A stretch of 64,000 nucleotides of DNA, taken from the NCBI RefSeq assembly GCF_037126175.1, contig NZ_CP146986.1:2880501-2944500 (forward strand), given 5' to 3'. Below are positions 26,360-34,734 of this stretch, piece after piece. Origin of the DNA: Pseudomonas sp. RSB 5.4. GTDB lineage: Bacteria > Pseudomonadota > Gammaproteobacteria > Pseudomonadales > Pseudomonadaceae. The position numbers and the translations under genes were made by a program. The notes below the pieces were generated by a model, which worked only from the letters and a program-made list of their open reading frames with translations, was not told the DNA's origin and did no database searches. Each line of letters starts with the position of its first letter. Position 1 is the first letter of the stretch.

Positions 26360-26462
26360 CGGATCGGCATGGCTTGGCGGGTCGGGTTCGCAGCGGTATA
26401 GAAATCCATCGTGGTTGTCTCCCATTTCAACCCGCCCAGCCTCGACAGTTGCCCGGTGCAAG

Positions 26463-27317
26463 TCAAGGAATGGCGAAGAAGCGATTGAAACAGTCTGCGA
26501 CAAGGTCGGCACCGGACTCATCGTTCAGGTGCAAATGGTGCCCGCCCGCCAGCTGTTCCTGGCTAAAGGGTAGACGCTCCAGCAACTCCGGATGTTTGGC
26601 CAGCATGCCGTCGGCGGCGACCACCAGTTGCGCCGGGCAGGTGATGCGCTGGACGAAGGCCATTGCCTGCTCCTGAGTCAGGCGCAGCGGTGATGGCAGG
26701 GTCAGGCGATTGTCGGTGCGCCAGGTATAACCGCCGGGCACCGGCATCAGGCCGCGCTGTGCCAACAGTTCGGCGGCTTCGCGGCTGACCGCCACCAGCC
26801 CCTTCATCCGCGCTTCGATGGCACGATCGAGGGTGTTGTAGACCGGCTTGCGCTTCTCGCGCAGATCCAGCTGCGCTTGCAGGGCCATGCCCATGCGTTC
26901 GGCGGCATTTTCGCCTTTGTCCGTAGGAGGAATCACCCCGTCGATCAACGCCAGGTGAGTGATGCGCTCCGGCAACGAACCGGCCAGCACCAGCGAAACG
27001 ATCGCGCCCATCGAATGCCCAAGCAGGCCGAAGCGTTTCCAGCCCAGTTGCTCGGCGACCTGCAACACGTCGTGCGCGTAATCCCACAGCGCATAACCGG
27101 CGCCATTCGGTCGATGCCCGGAATGCCCGTGCCCGGCCATGTCCAGCGCGATGATGCGCAGGCCTTTGAGCTTGGGGGCCAGGCGCGCGAAGCTGTTGGC
27201 GTTGTCGAGCCAGCCATGCAGGGCAATCACCGGCAGACCGTCCTCGGGACCGAACAAGTGCGCCGCCAGTTCGATATGCGGCAGGCTCAGGCGCACTTCT
27301 TCGAAGGTCGGGTTCAT
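26463..27317 (-). CDS. Alpha/beta hydrolase (second of an overlapping pair)
   Basis: A 284-aa alpha/beta hydrolase. The oxyanion-side motif is ALHGWLDNANSF, the nucleophile elbow is GHSMGA (Ser about 103), and the C-terminal catalytic His lies in AGGHHLHLN. The ATG at 27317 overlaps the TGA of the upstream hydrolase gene by four bases (ATGA), so the genes are translationally coupled. Substrate unknown; esterase or thioesterase-like chemistry is likely given the acyl-CoA synthetase and thioesterase genes upstream. Confidence 0.9.
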   Translation of the reverse strand: MNPTFEEVRLSLPHIELAAHLFGPEDGLPVIALHGWLDNANSFARLAPKLKGLRIIALDMAGHGHSGHRPNGAGYALWDYAHDVLQVAEQLGWKRFGLLGHSMGAIVSLVLAGSLPERITHLALIDGVIPPTDKGENAAERMGMALQAQLDLREKRKPVYNTLDRAIEARMKGLVAVSREAAELLAQRGLMPVPGGYTWRTDNRLTLPSPLRLTQEQAMAFVQRITCPAQLVVAADGMLAKHPELLERLPFSQEQLAGGHHLHLNDESGADLVADCFNRFFAIP

Positions 27318-28120
27318 GCGCAATCCTTCTGTTGGCGGCGCTCCCAGCGCGTAAACAGCTCTTTGAGCAGGCGCGCCGTGTCTTGCGGACGCTCGAGCGG
27401 GAACATGTGCCCGCCGGGCATGCTCAGCGCTTCACCCTGCGGCAGGCGCCCGACGAATCGGGTGTGATGACGCATGACCACGCGGCTCTTGTGGCCACGC
27501 ACCACGGCCAGCGGCACCTGCAATTGGCGCGTGCGGCCCGGACTGGTGTGCGGCACGCCGCGATAGATACTGATTTCGGTGGCGGGGTCGAAGCGCAGAC
27601 GCAGCTTGTCGCCGACCGCATGCAGCCCGTGTTGCAGGTAGGCATCGAAACATTCCGGGTCGAAACCGCGAAACAGCGTCTTGCCGGCAAAATAGCTGCG
27701 CGCACTGTCGAGGTCGGCGAATTCTTCGCGCCGGCCCAACGTACGTCCGGCCGGGGTCAGTCTGTCGATGAAGCCGAAACGCTTGGCAGCGCGGATCACC
27801 CACTGATCGGTGCGGGTCAGTACCGGCGAGTCGAGCATGACCACACCGCGATACAACTCAGGGCAGCGCAACGCCGCGTGCAGGTGCAACACGCCACCAA
27901 ACGAATGGCCGACGCCCCACACCGGTTGATCTTGCTGCTGTAAATGGTGGATCAGTTCGTCGACCAGGTTGTACCAGTTGTCGTCCGCCGGGAAACGCGG
28001 GTCATGGGCATGCTGTTCCAGATGCGCGACCCGATACTCGGGCGCCAGCGCCGCGAACAACTTGCCATAGGTGCCCGAGGGAAACCCGTTGGCGTGGGCG
28101 AAAAAGATCGGTTGCGACAT
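27314..28120 (-). CDS. Alpha/beta hydrolase (first of an overlapping pair)
   Basis: A 268-aa alpha/beta hydrolase starting at the ATG at 28120 (MSQPIFFAHANGFPSGTYGKLF). The nucleophile elbow is GVGHSFGGVLHLHAA, and the catalytic His is in SMPGGHMFPLERPQ. The FAHANGFP start is typical of a pseudomonad hydrolase group found near acyl-CoA genes. It overlaps the following hydrolase gene by four bases. The two proteins share only the fold, so they are not a recent duplication. Confidence 0.9.
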   Translation of the reverse strand: MSQPIFFAHANGFPSGTYGKLFAALAPEYRVAHLEQHAHDPRFPADDNWYNLVDELIHHLQQQDQPVWGVGHSFGGVLHLHAALRCPELYRGVVMLDSPVLTRTDQWVIRAAKRFGFIDRLTPAGRTLGRREEFADLDSARSYFAGKTLFRGFDPECFDAYLQHGLHAVGDKLRLRFDPATEISIYRGVPHTSPGRTRQLQVPLAVVRGHKSRVVMRHHTRFVGRLPQGEALSMPGGHMFPLERPQDTARLLKELFTRWERRQQKDCA

Positions 28121-28239
28121 GCCGGTAAATCCATGAGCGGAAAACATGCCGCTGATTGTCCGCAAGACCGCGCCCCGCAGCAATGACCGTAACTGCCAGG
28201 AATGATGACAGTCCGGTCATGGCGATGGCGCATCTGACC

Positions 28240-28683
28240 TCAGCGTGCCGGCGGTTGCTCACCCAATGGCACCACCGCCATGGTCAAACGCGACACACAA
28301 CTGGCCTTGCCTTCATCGCTGGTCAGGCGGATGTCCCAGACATGTGTGGTGCGGCCGATGTGAATCGGTTTGGCCACTGCGCTCACCCGCCCGCTGCGCA
28401 AACCGCGCAAATGGTTGGCGTTGATCTCCAGCCCCACGCAGTAGAACTTGCTGGCATCGATGCACAGGTAGCTGGCCATCGAACCGACGGTTTCCGCCAG
28501 CACCACCGAGGCACCGCCATGCAGCAGACCGTAGGGTTGGTGGGTGCGGTGGTCGATGACCATGCTCGCCGTCAGCGATTCTTCGTCGAAGGACTCGAAA
28601 CGGATATCCAGCACTTCGCCGATGGTGTTTTTCTGGATTGCGTTCAACTGCTCGATGTTCGGAGTGGTGCGCCACAAGGTCAT
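28240..28683 (-). CDS. Hotdog-fold acyl-CoA thioesterase (PaaI/YdiI type)
   Basis: A 147-aa single hotdog-domain protein. The signature QPYGLLHGGASVVLAETVGSMAS (about 48-70) holds the Gly-Gly turn and the catalytic Glu of the PaaI/MenI/YdiI group. These hydrolyse aromatic or short acyl-CoA thioesters as tetramers in the cytosol. I start at the ATG at 28683. It is 31 bp downstream of the acyl-CoA synthetase-like gene, so ligase and thioesterase are probably co-expressed; a thioesterase beside a ligase often recovers CoA. Confidence 0.9.
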   Translation of the reverse strand: MTLWRTTPNIEQLNAIQKNTIGEVLDIRFESFDEESLTASMVIDHRTHQPYGLLHGGASVVLAETVGSMASYLCIDASKFYCVGLEINANHLRGLRSGRVSAVAKPIHIGRTTHVWDIRLTSDEGKASCVSRLTMAVVPLGEQPPAR

Positions 28684-28714
28684 CGCAGGCTTCCTTTGTT
28701 GTTTTGATCGTCGG

Positions 28715-30370
28715 TCAATCCTGCCACAGCACCGCCTCGCTGCGCGCGCTCCATTCTTCGAACCGTGCACCATAGGTGTCTTCGATGACATTGCGCTTGA
28801 TCTTCAACGTCGGTGTAAGAAAGCCGTTCTCCACCGCCCAGCTGTCTTTGACCACCACCAGCCGCCGCAGACGCTCGTGCTTGTCGAGCCCGGCGTTGAC
28901 CTCTTCCAGCAGCTTTTCCAGACTCGAATGCAGACTGCCCCGCGCTTCCTCCTGATTGACCACCGACAGTACACACAAGCCCAGCGGCGCACTCAGACCA
29001 TCGCCAACCACGCAGACCTGTTCGATCCGCGAATGCACCGCCAGCCGGTTTTCAATCGGCGCCGGGGCCACATATTTGCCTTTGCTGGTCTTGAAGATTT
29101 CCTTGAGCCGGCCGGTCAGGCGCAAGCGCCCCTCGGCATCCTGCTCGCCCTTGTCGCCGGTACGCAGGAAGCCGTCCTCGGTCAGGGTCTCGGCAGTTTT
29201 CTGCGGCTCCTTGAAATAGCCGAGCATGTTTGCCTGACTGCGCACCTGCACTTCACCGGACTCGTCGATCCGCACCTCGACCTCCGGGCACGGCTTGCCG
29301 ATCCAACCCTGTTTGTACTGGCCCGGAAGGCAGATGTGCGAGTAGCCACAACTCTCGGTCATGCCGTAGACCTCCAGCACATCGAGGCCGAGTTTCTGAT
29401 ACCAGTCGAGCAGGGTCTGCGGCACCGGTGCCGCGCCGGACAGGGCAACGCGCAAGGCATCAAGGCCCAGGCCGGCCAGCACCTTGTGCCCGACCCTCTT
29501 GCCAATGAATGGCAGGCCGAGCAGGAAATCCAGGCGCTTGGCGGGGATCTTGCCGTACACGCCCATCTGGAATTTGGTCCAGATGCGCGGCACGCCGAAC
29601 ATCGCGGTAGGTCGTGCACGCTTGAGGTCGGTGATAAAGGTGTCGAGACTTTCGGCAAAGAACACCGTTTGCCCGGTGTAGATCGAGGCCAGCTCAACGA
29701 ACATTCGTTCGGCGACATGGCACAGCGGCAGGTACGACAGCAGCCGGTCTTGCTCGTTAAGCCCGAACAGTTGGGTGCCGCGAGTCGTGGCGAACCCCAG
29801 ATTGGCAAAACTGTGCATCACACCTTTGGGCAACCCGGTGGTGCCGGAGGTGTAGATGATGGTTGCCAGTTGCTCCGCCGCAGGACACGGATCATCCTGG
29901 ATCGGCGAGCTTTTTTGCAGGTCATCCCAACTGAAAGCGAACTCGCCGGGCGGATGCAGCGGCAGACTGATGGTTGGCAAATCAGCCGGTACACCGGCCG
30001 ACATGCCCGGCCAGTCATCAAGTTTGCCGATGAACGCCAGCACACTTTCCGAATGCGTCAGGACCTGATTCACCGAGTCTGCCGTGAGGTTGGGATACAG
30101 CGGCACCGAGACGTGCCCGGCCATCCAGATCGCCAGATCGGCGATGATCCAGTGCGCGCAGTTTTTCGAGATCAGCGCAATGTGGCTGCCTTGCGGCAAT
30201 TCCCGCGCGCGCAGCCAGTGCGCGGCGCAACGGGCCTGATGACCGACGTCGGCCCAGGTCAGGGTCTCGACCTGCCCGCCACCGATGGGCTGCACCAGAA
30301 AACGCTGGCGCGGGTGCCGGGCCTCACGCTCGTAAAACACGTCCAGCGGCAAACGGAATGCGGCAGACAT
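28715..30370 (-). CDS. AMP-binding acyl-CoA synthetase-like enzyme
   Basis: A 551-aa adenylate-forming enzyme. The P-loop is TIIYTSGTTGLPKGV, followed by YGMTESCGY (A5), the hinge RTGDKGEQDAEGRLRLTGRLKEIFKTSKGKYVAP with the ligase Lys, and the C-terminal domain. The composition is closest to long-chain/bubblegum-type acyl-CoA synthetases. It probably activates a fatty acid to its CoA ester through an acyl-AMP intermediate. I start at the ATG at 30370, with AGGAG ten bases upstream. A perfect 22-bp palindrome 41-62 bases upstream is probably an operator. It is the first gene of the thioesterase/hydrolase operon. Confidence 0.9.
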   Translation of the reverse strand: MSAAFRLPLDVFYEREARHPRQRFLVQPIGGGQVETLTWADVGHQARCAAHWLRARELPQGSHIALISKNCAHWIIADLAIWMAGHVSVPLYPNLTADSVNQVLTHSESVLAFIGKLDDWPGMSAGVPADLPTISLPLHPPGEFAFSWDDLQKSSPIQDDPCPAAEQLATIIYTSGTTGLPKGVMHSFANLGFATTRGTQLFGLNEQDRLLSYLPLCHVAERMFVELASIYTGQTVFFAESLDTFITDLKRARPTAMFGVPRIWTKFQMGVYGKIPAKRLDFLLGLPFIGKRVGHKVLAGLGLDALRVALSGAAPVPQTLLDWYQKLGLDVLEVYGMTESCGYSHICLPGQYKQGWIGKPCPEVEVRIDESGEVQVRSQANMLGYFKEPQKTAETLTEDGFLRTGDKGEQDAEGRLRLTGRLKEIFKTSKGKYVAPAPIENRLAVHSRIEQVCVVGDGLSAPLGLCVLSVVNQEEARGSLHSSLEKLLEEVNAGLDKHERLRRLVVVKDSWAVENGFLTPTLKIKRNVIEDTYGARFEEWSARSEAVLWQD

Positions 30371-30410
30371 GCGACTCGCTCCTGTTTTTTTGGTCTGGAG
30401 CAAGCGTAGT

Positions 30411-30432
30411 CAACCAAGCAAGTGCTTGGTTG
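30411..30432. promoter_or_regulatory. Perfect 22-bp palindrome before the acyl-CoA synthetase gene (likely operator)
   Basis: Arms CAACCAAGCA (30411-30420) and TGCTTGGTTG (30423-30432) are exact reverse complements around an AG centre. On the minus strand a TTGACT-like -35 overlaps the promoter-proximal edge. The size and symmetry fit a TetR-family operator of the kind that controls fatty-acid degradation genes. No TetR gene is in the window, so the repressor would act from elsewhere. Confidence 0.7.
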
Positions 30433-30471
30433 GAAAATTCCAACAAATAATTTCAGCAGAAAATGAGGGCC

Positions 30472-30561
30472 CTGTGGGAGCGGGCTTGCTCGCGAATGCG
30501 GTCTATCAGTGACATTTACAGTGACTGACACAGCGCATTCGCGAGCAAGCCCGCTCCCACA
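30472..30561. repeat. REPIN (inverted REP pair)
   Basis: An inverted pair of GTGGGAGCGGGCTTGCTCGC-type REPs, between the palindromic operator region and the end of sixA. Confidence 0.9.
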
Positions 30562-30572
30562 AGGAATCAGCG

Positions 30573-31025
30573 TCAGGGGTGCTTGAGGCTGTTGAGGGTC
30601 ATCGAGCCGATCAGCAGTTCAGGGCTTTCCAGCTCAGCCAGACCAGCAGTGCCGACCTTCTCCGGCGGATACCCGGCGCCATGCTGCAGATAGCTCAGCA
30701 GATTGCCCACCAACGGGTTGTGACTGACCAGCAGCACATCACTCACCGACACCAGTTGATCGGCCACCTTGTCCGGATCGTTCTCCGGCGTCAGCCAGCC
30801 GACCGTGCGAATCTCCGGCTCGAAACCCAGGGCTTCGCGGACAATCTGTGCGGTCTGTTGCGCACGCAGGTAAGGACTGGCGTAGATCGCCGTGAGCGGC
30901 TGACCAATCAGCCGGGCCGCACTCTTCAAGGCTTCTTGACGACCGTGCTCGGTCAGTTCCCGTTCGGAGTCAGGGCACGAGCCATAAGGCACCGCTTCAC
31001 CGTGACGCAACACCCAGAGTTTCAT
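30573..31025 (-). CDS. sixA: Phosphohistidine phosphatase SixA
   Basis: A 150-aa histidine phosphatase-fold protein. The catalytic RHG motif is at residues 7-9 (VLRHGEA, His8), a second Arg is in ASPYLRAQQTA, and the second catalytic His is in LLVSHNPLVGN. SixA removes phosphate from phosphohistidine, for example on HPt or phosphotransferase (PTS) domains. It overlaps the DUF4389 gene upstream by four bases (ATGA) and lies in the gpsA-DUF4389-sixA operon. Confidence 0.92.
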   Translation of the reverse strand: MKLWVLRHGEAVPYGSCPDSERELTEHGRQEALKSAARLIGQPLTAIYASPYLRAQQTAQIVREALGFEPEIRTVGWLTPENDPDKVADQLVSVSDVLLVSHNPLVGNLLSYLQHGAGYPPEKVGTAGLAELESPELLIGSMTLNSLKHP

Positions 31026-31369
31026 AGCTTGGGTTCCTCATCACGGGCCGGGTGCGGCGCTGGCGGCACGGCGTGCGGTGCTTCGCCTTCAGGAGTACGC
31101 GGGGTTGGCCAGTCGGCGAACGGCCAGGGTTTCTGGTCGCTGTGAAAGCTGCCGAAACGGCCGATCTGCGCCAAAAACTGACTCAGGCTGTCGCCGAAAT
31201 TCATCAGGCCGGCGCTCGGCGCGCCATAAATCAAACGATAGATCAGCTGCACCAGCACCACGGCCCCGAGGATGAACTGCGCCACTTGCCAGACCAGCAC
31301 ATAGACGATCATCCACAGCACCCGCAGGAGGATGGATTCGTACTTGGCTTCGGTTTTCGGATCGTTCAT
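31022..31369 (-). CDS. DUF4389 membrane protein
   Basis: A 115-aa protein with a conserved hydrophobic N-terminal half (LLRVLWMIVYVLVWQVAQFILGAVVLVQLIYRL, about residues 14-46, likely two membrane passes), a short soluble part and a Pro-rich acidic tail. This is the DUF4389 pattern. No function is known. It lies 18 bp after gpsA and overlaps sixA by four bases, so all three are one operon. Confidence 0.88.
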   Translation of the reverse strand: MNDPKTEAKYESILLRVLWMIVYVLVWQVAQFILGAVVLVQLIYRLIYGAPSAGLMNFGDSLSQFLAQIGRFGSFHSDQKPWPFADWPTPRTPEGEAPHAVPPAPHPARDEEPKL

Positions 31370-31387
31370 GGCTCGCTTCCTGTTGAA

Positions 31388-32413
31388 TCAGTTGAAACCG
31401 CTGGTGGAAATAAAGTCGACGTCGGTTTTCGGCTCGGCCCGCATCAGTAGACCGATCACCTGCTCCAGCGTGCGTCCCTCAAACAGGATCGCATGCAGAC
31501 CGGCGACCAGCGGCATATACACGCCCACCTCTTGGGACTTGGCCTTGAGCACCTTCAGGGTGTTCACGCCTTCGGCCACTTCGCCCAGGCGCGACACCGC
31601 CTCATCGAGGCTCAAGCCCTGACCGAGGGCAAACCCGACCTGGTAGTTGCGGCTCTTCGGCGACGAGCAGGTCACGATCAAATCCCCTACCCCGGCCAGA
31701 CCGAGGAAGGTCATCGGGTTGGCGCCCTGGTTCACCGCGAACCGGGTCATCTCGGCCAGTGCGCGGGTGATCAGCATGCTCTTGGTGTTCTCGCCCATCT
31801 CCAGCGCCACCGCCATGCCGGCGATGATTGCGTAGACGTTTTTCAGTGCGCCGCCCAGCTCGACGCCGAATCGGTCAGCACTGGCGTAAACGCGGAAGGT
31901 GCGACCGTGCAGCGCCGCCTGCACCTGTTTGCACAAATCTTCGTCCTCGCTGGCGACCACGGTGGCGGTCAGCGCATGCTCGGCGATCTCCCGCGCCAGG
32001 TTCGGCCCGGACAGCACGCCAATGCGCGCCTGCGGGGCGATTTCTTCGAGGATCTGGCTCATCAGTTTGAAGGTGTGGGCTTCGATGCCCTTGGTCAGGC
32101 TGACCAGCATCTTGCCGCTCAGGCGCTCGGCGTGGGCGGCCAGCACCGTGCGCAATGCGCTCGAGGGCAGTGCGACGAAGCACAGCTCGCAGGCGTCGAG
32201 GGTTTCCTGCAGATCAGTGACGGCCGTCACCCCCGGAAGAATCTTGATGCCCTTGAGGTAACGCGGATTCTCGCGGTTGACCCGGATGGCCTCGGCCTGC
32301 TCGGGGTCACGCATCCACTGCCGGACTTGATGGCCGTTTTCGGCCAAGAGATTAGCCACGGCGGTACCAAAACTTCCGCCTCCCAGGACCGCAATCGGGC
32401 GCTGTTCAGTCAT
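31388..32413 (-). CDS. gpsA: Glycerol-3-phosphate dehydrogenase [NAD(P)+]
   Basis: A 341-aa cytosolic enzyme that reduces dihydroxyacetone phosphate to sn-glycerol 3-phosphate for phospholipid synthesis. The Rossmann motif [15 protein letters not shown] is at residues 8-22. LVSLTKGIE, the catalytic Lys region [14 protein letters not shown] and [21 protein letters not shown] are all family signatures. I start at the ATG at 32413. It is first in the gpsA-DUF4389-sixA operon and divergent from the TonB receptor gene; its closeness to fabAB also suits membrane-lipid supply. Confidence 0.95.
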   Translation of the reverse strand: MTEQRPIAVLGGGSFGTAVANLLAENGHQVRQWMRDPEQAEAIRVNRENPRYLKGIKILPGVTAVTDLQETLDACELCFVALPSSALRTVLAAHAERLSGKMLVSLTKGIEAHTFKLMSQILEEIAPQARIGVLSGPNLAREIAEHALTATVVASEDEDLCKQVQAALHGRTFRVYASADRFGVELGGALKNVYAIIAGMAVALEMGENTKSMLITRALAEMTRFAVNQGANPMTFLGLAGVGDLIVTCSSPKSRNYQVGFALGQGLSLDEAVSRLGEVAEGVNTLKVLKAKSQEVGVYMPLVAGLHAILFEGRTLEQVIGLLMRAEPKTDVDFISTSGFN

Positions 32414-32522
32414 ATGCAATCCGTTAATCCATACCAGTGGCGATGCCGGCATTATACGGGGCGACCGAAGCGCGGCCAGCCCCTGCGTCAATTACCGGCA
32501 CTTGTAGGAAGAAGACCAATAA

Positions 32523-32572
32523 AACCGAGGAAAATGCCCGCATCGTGACTGGAAAAGTCACTGTCCTCGGTT
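32523..32572 (+). other. Nested inverted repeats in the TonB receptor leader
   Basis: AACCGAGGA (32523-32531) pairs with TCCTCGGTT (32564-32572). Inside it is the hairpin GTGACT-GGAAA-AGTCAC (32545-32561). It ends 37 bases before the GTG start of the receptor gene and has no T-run, so it is not a simple terminator. It could be an operator or an RNA structure. I looked for a cobalamin B12 box and did not find one. Confidence 0.5.
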
Positions 32573-32609
32573 AACATGCGCGCCAATTCTTTGTGATCAA
32601 GGCTGTGTT

Positions 32610-34733
32610 GTGTCTTTTGCCTCTGCCCCCTCGCGTTCGTCGCTGCTGCTGGCGCTGCTGTTCAGCCCGGTGTTGCAGGCGGACGACCTGTTTGTCGACA
32701 GCGAAACGCTGCCGCAGGTGCTGACGGCCACGCGCCTGAAACAGACGCCGGCGGAAGTGCCGGGGAGCATGACCGTCATCGACAGTGAGCTGATCAGTGC
32801 CAGTGGCGCGCGGGACATCAGCGAGTTGCTGCGGCTGGTGCCGGGGATGATGGTCGGCAACATCAGCGGCAATCAGGCGGCGGTCAACTATCACGGGACC
32901 AACGCCAGCGAAGCGCGACGCATGCAGGTGCTGATCGATGGCCGCTCGGTGTACCGCGCAGGCCTGGCCACGGTGGACTGGAGCGACATTCCGGTGGCCA
33001 TGGAAGACATCGAACGCATCGAGGTTTTCCGTGGGCCGAACACCGTCAGCTACGGCGCCAATGCGCTGATGGCGGTGGTCAACATCATCACCCGCAACCC
33101 GGCGGACAGCCACGGCACGCGCCTGAAGGTCACCCGAGGCCAGCGCGGCATCAACGACTTCTATGCCAGCCAGGGCACGGGGTGGAATGGCGGCGACCTG
33201 CGTTTGTCGCTGTCCGGCCAGGAAGACGATGGCTTCGACAGCGACCGTACCGGCGCCGATTACCGTGACAGCCGCCGCTTGAACCGCTTCAGCCTCGCCG
33301 TCAGCCAGACCCTGAGCGACAACCAGAGCCTTGACTGGCAGGTCAACGCGAAGGACGGCAGCAATCAGCGGCCCTACACCTACCGCCCGGTGTTCTCGGG
33401 GATTACCGCTGCCGGGAACAATTCCGACGTGGTCGCCAAGGATTACGCCGGCTCGGTGCGCTGGAATCTCGACATCAATCCCGAACACAGCCTTTATATA
33501 CAAGGTTCGGCCCAGCACTGGGATCGCCAGCAGGTGTGGCGCGCCTGTGATGCCGAAGTGTCGTTCAGCCCGCAGCTGACGCAGCTGTGGCAACTCAACC
33601 CGAACTACACCGAACGCCTGGCGCGCAACATCACCCGTTTCACTGGCCCCGGCCCGGAAACCGGAACGCCACAGGAAATGGCCCTGGCCAATCAGGTGCT
33701 CGACCAATGGCGCAACGGTGCCAGCCAGACCCTGTGTGGCGACATCGATCAAAGCGCCCGCGAGTCGCGCTACGATCTGGAATTGCAGGACACCCTCAGC
33801 CTGTCCGACAGCCTGCGACTGGTCAGCGGCATGAACTATCGTTACGACCGGGCCGATTCCGAAACCTACTTCAACGGCACACTGGACGACACCACCTGGC
33901 GCGCGTTCGGCCAACTGGAATGGCGCGCTAGTGAACACTGGCTGTTGCAGGGCGGCGCCATGTTCGAAAACACCCAACTGATCGGCAGTTCGCTGACGCC
34001 CAGATTTGCGGTCAACTATCTGATCAACCCGCGCCATGGTCTGCGCGCGGTGTACTCGGAGGCGATCCGTTCGCCAGACATGTTCGAGAACAACGTCAAC
34101 TGGAGCTATCAGGTGAGCAACCTGCGGCCCTCGGCCTACGGTCAGTCCTCGGCGCGCTACTTCGTCAAGACCCGTGGCCCGGGCGATCTCGATCAGGAAC
34201 ACATGCGCTCGCGCGAACTGGGCTACAACGGCTATTTCGCCGAGCTGGGGCTGGCCGTGGACGTGAAGCTGTTCTACGACGAAATCACCGGGATGATCAG
34301 CGAGCCACTGCGCAACAACCAATACATCGCCAGCAACGCCAACAGCTCACGCTTTCGCGGCACCGAAACCCAGCTCGACTGGCGCCTGAGCATGATCGAC
34401 CGCCTGCGCTTCACCTACGCCTTCGTCGACGCCGAAGCGAGCAATCCGCTGGATCAGCAATTCACCTCGCGCAACAGCGGTTCTGCCGGCTGGCTGCGCG
34501 ATTGGGGCCACGGCTGGAACAGCGCCCTCTTCTATTACGGCGACAACGCGCTCAATGGCTACCGCTTCGAACGGGTCGACACGCGCATCGCCAAACGCCT
34601 CCCGCTGGGCAAGGCGCAACTGCAACTGGCCGGCGTGCTGCAACAACGGCTCGACAACGAACCGACCACTTTCGTCGACAACAATTACGACGAACGCCGG
34701 GTGCTGTACTTCAGCGCCGAGCTGGAGTTCTAG
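32610..34733 (+). CDS. TonB-dependent outer-membrane receptor
   Basis: A 707-aa receptor with a GTG start and a signal peptide ending near LLFSPVLQA (residue 24). The plug domain (about 38-155) includes PEVPGSM-type and IERIEVFRGPNTVSYGANALMAVVNIITR motifs. A roughly 550-residue beta-barrel follows, ending in the outer-membrane Phe (SAELEF). It has the general BtuB/CirA-like layout without an N-terminal signalling extension, so it is not a classical sigma/anti-sigma transducer. It is followed after one base by a periplasmic binding protein and then a hybrid kinase. The cargo is unknown. Confidence 0.9.
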   Translation: MSFASAPSRSSLLLALLFSPVLQADDLFVDSETLPQVLTATRLKQTPAEVPGSMTVIDSELISASGARDISELLRLVPGMMVGNISGNQAAVNYHGTNASEARRMQVLIDGRSVYRAGLATVDWSDIPVAMEDIERIEVFRGPNTVSYGANALMAVVNIITRNPADSHGTRLKVTRGQRGINDFYASQGTGWNGGDLRLSLSGQEDDGFDSDRTGADYRDSRRLNRFSLAVSQTLSDNQSLDWQVNAKDGSNQRPYTYRPVFSGITAAGNNSDVVAKDYAGSVRWNLDINPEHSLYIQGSAQHWDRQQVWRACDAEVSFSPQLTQLWQLNPNYTERLARNITRFTGPGPETGTPQEMALANQVLDQWRNGASQTLCGDIDQSARESRYDLELQDTLSLSDSLRLVSGMNYRYDRADSETYFNGTLDDTTWRAFGQLEWRASEHWLLQGGAMFENTQLIGSSLTPRFAVNYLINPRHGLRAVYSEAIRSPDMFENNVNWSYQVSNLRPSAYGQSSARYFVKTRGPGDLDQEHMRSRELGYNGYFAELGLAVDVKLFYDEITGMISEPLRNNQYIASNANSSRFRGTETQLDWRLSMIDRLRFTYAFVDAEASNPLDQQFTSRNSGSAGWLRDWGHGWNSALFYYGDNALNGYRFERVDTRIAKRLPLGKAQLQLAGVLQQRLDNEPTTFVDNNYDERRVLYFSAELEF

Positions 34734-34734
34734 G

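Noticed and set aside
32420..32609. Cobalamin riboswitch ahead of the TonB receptor
   Set aside because: No B12 box or long conserved core is present; only two small nested helices are seen.
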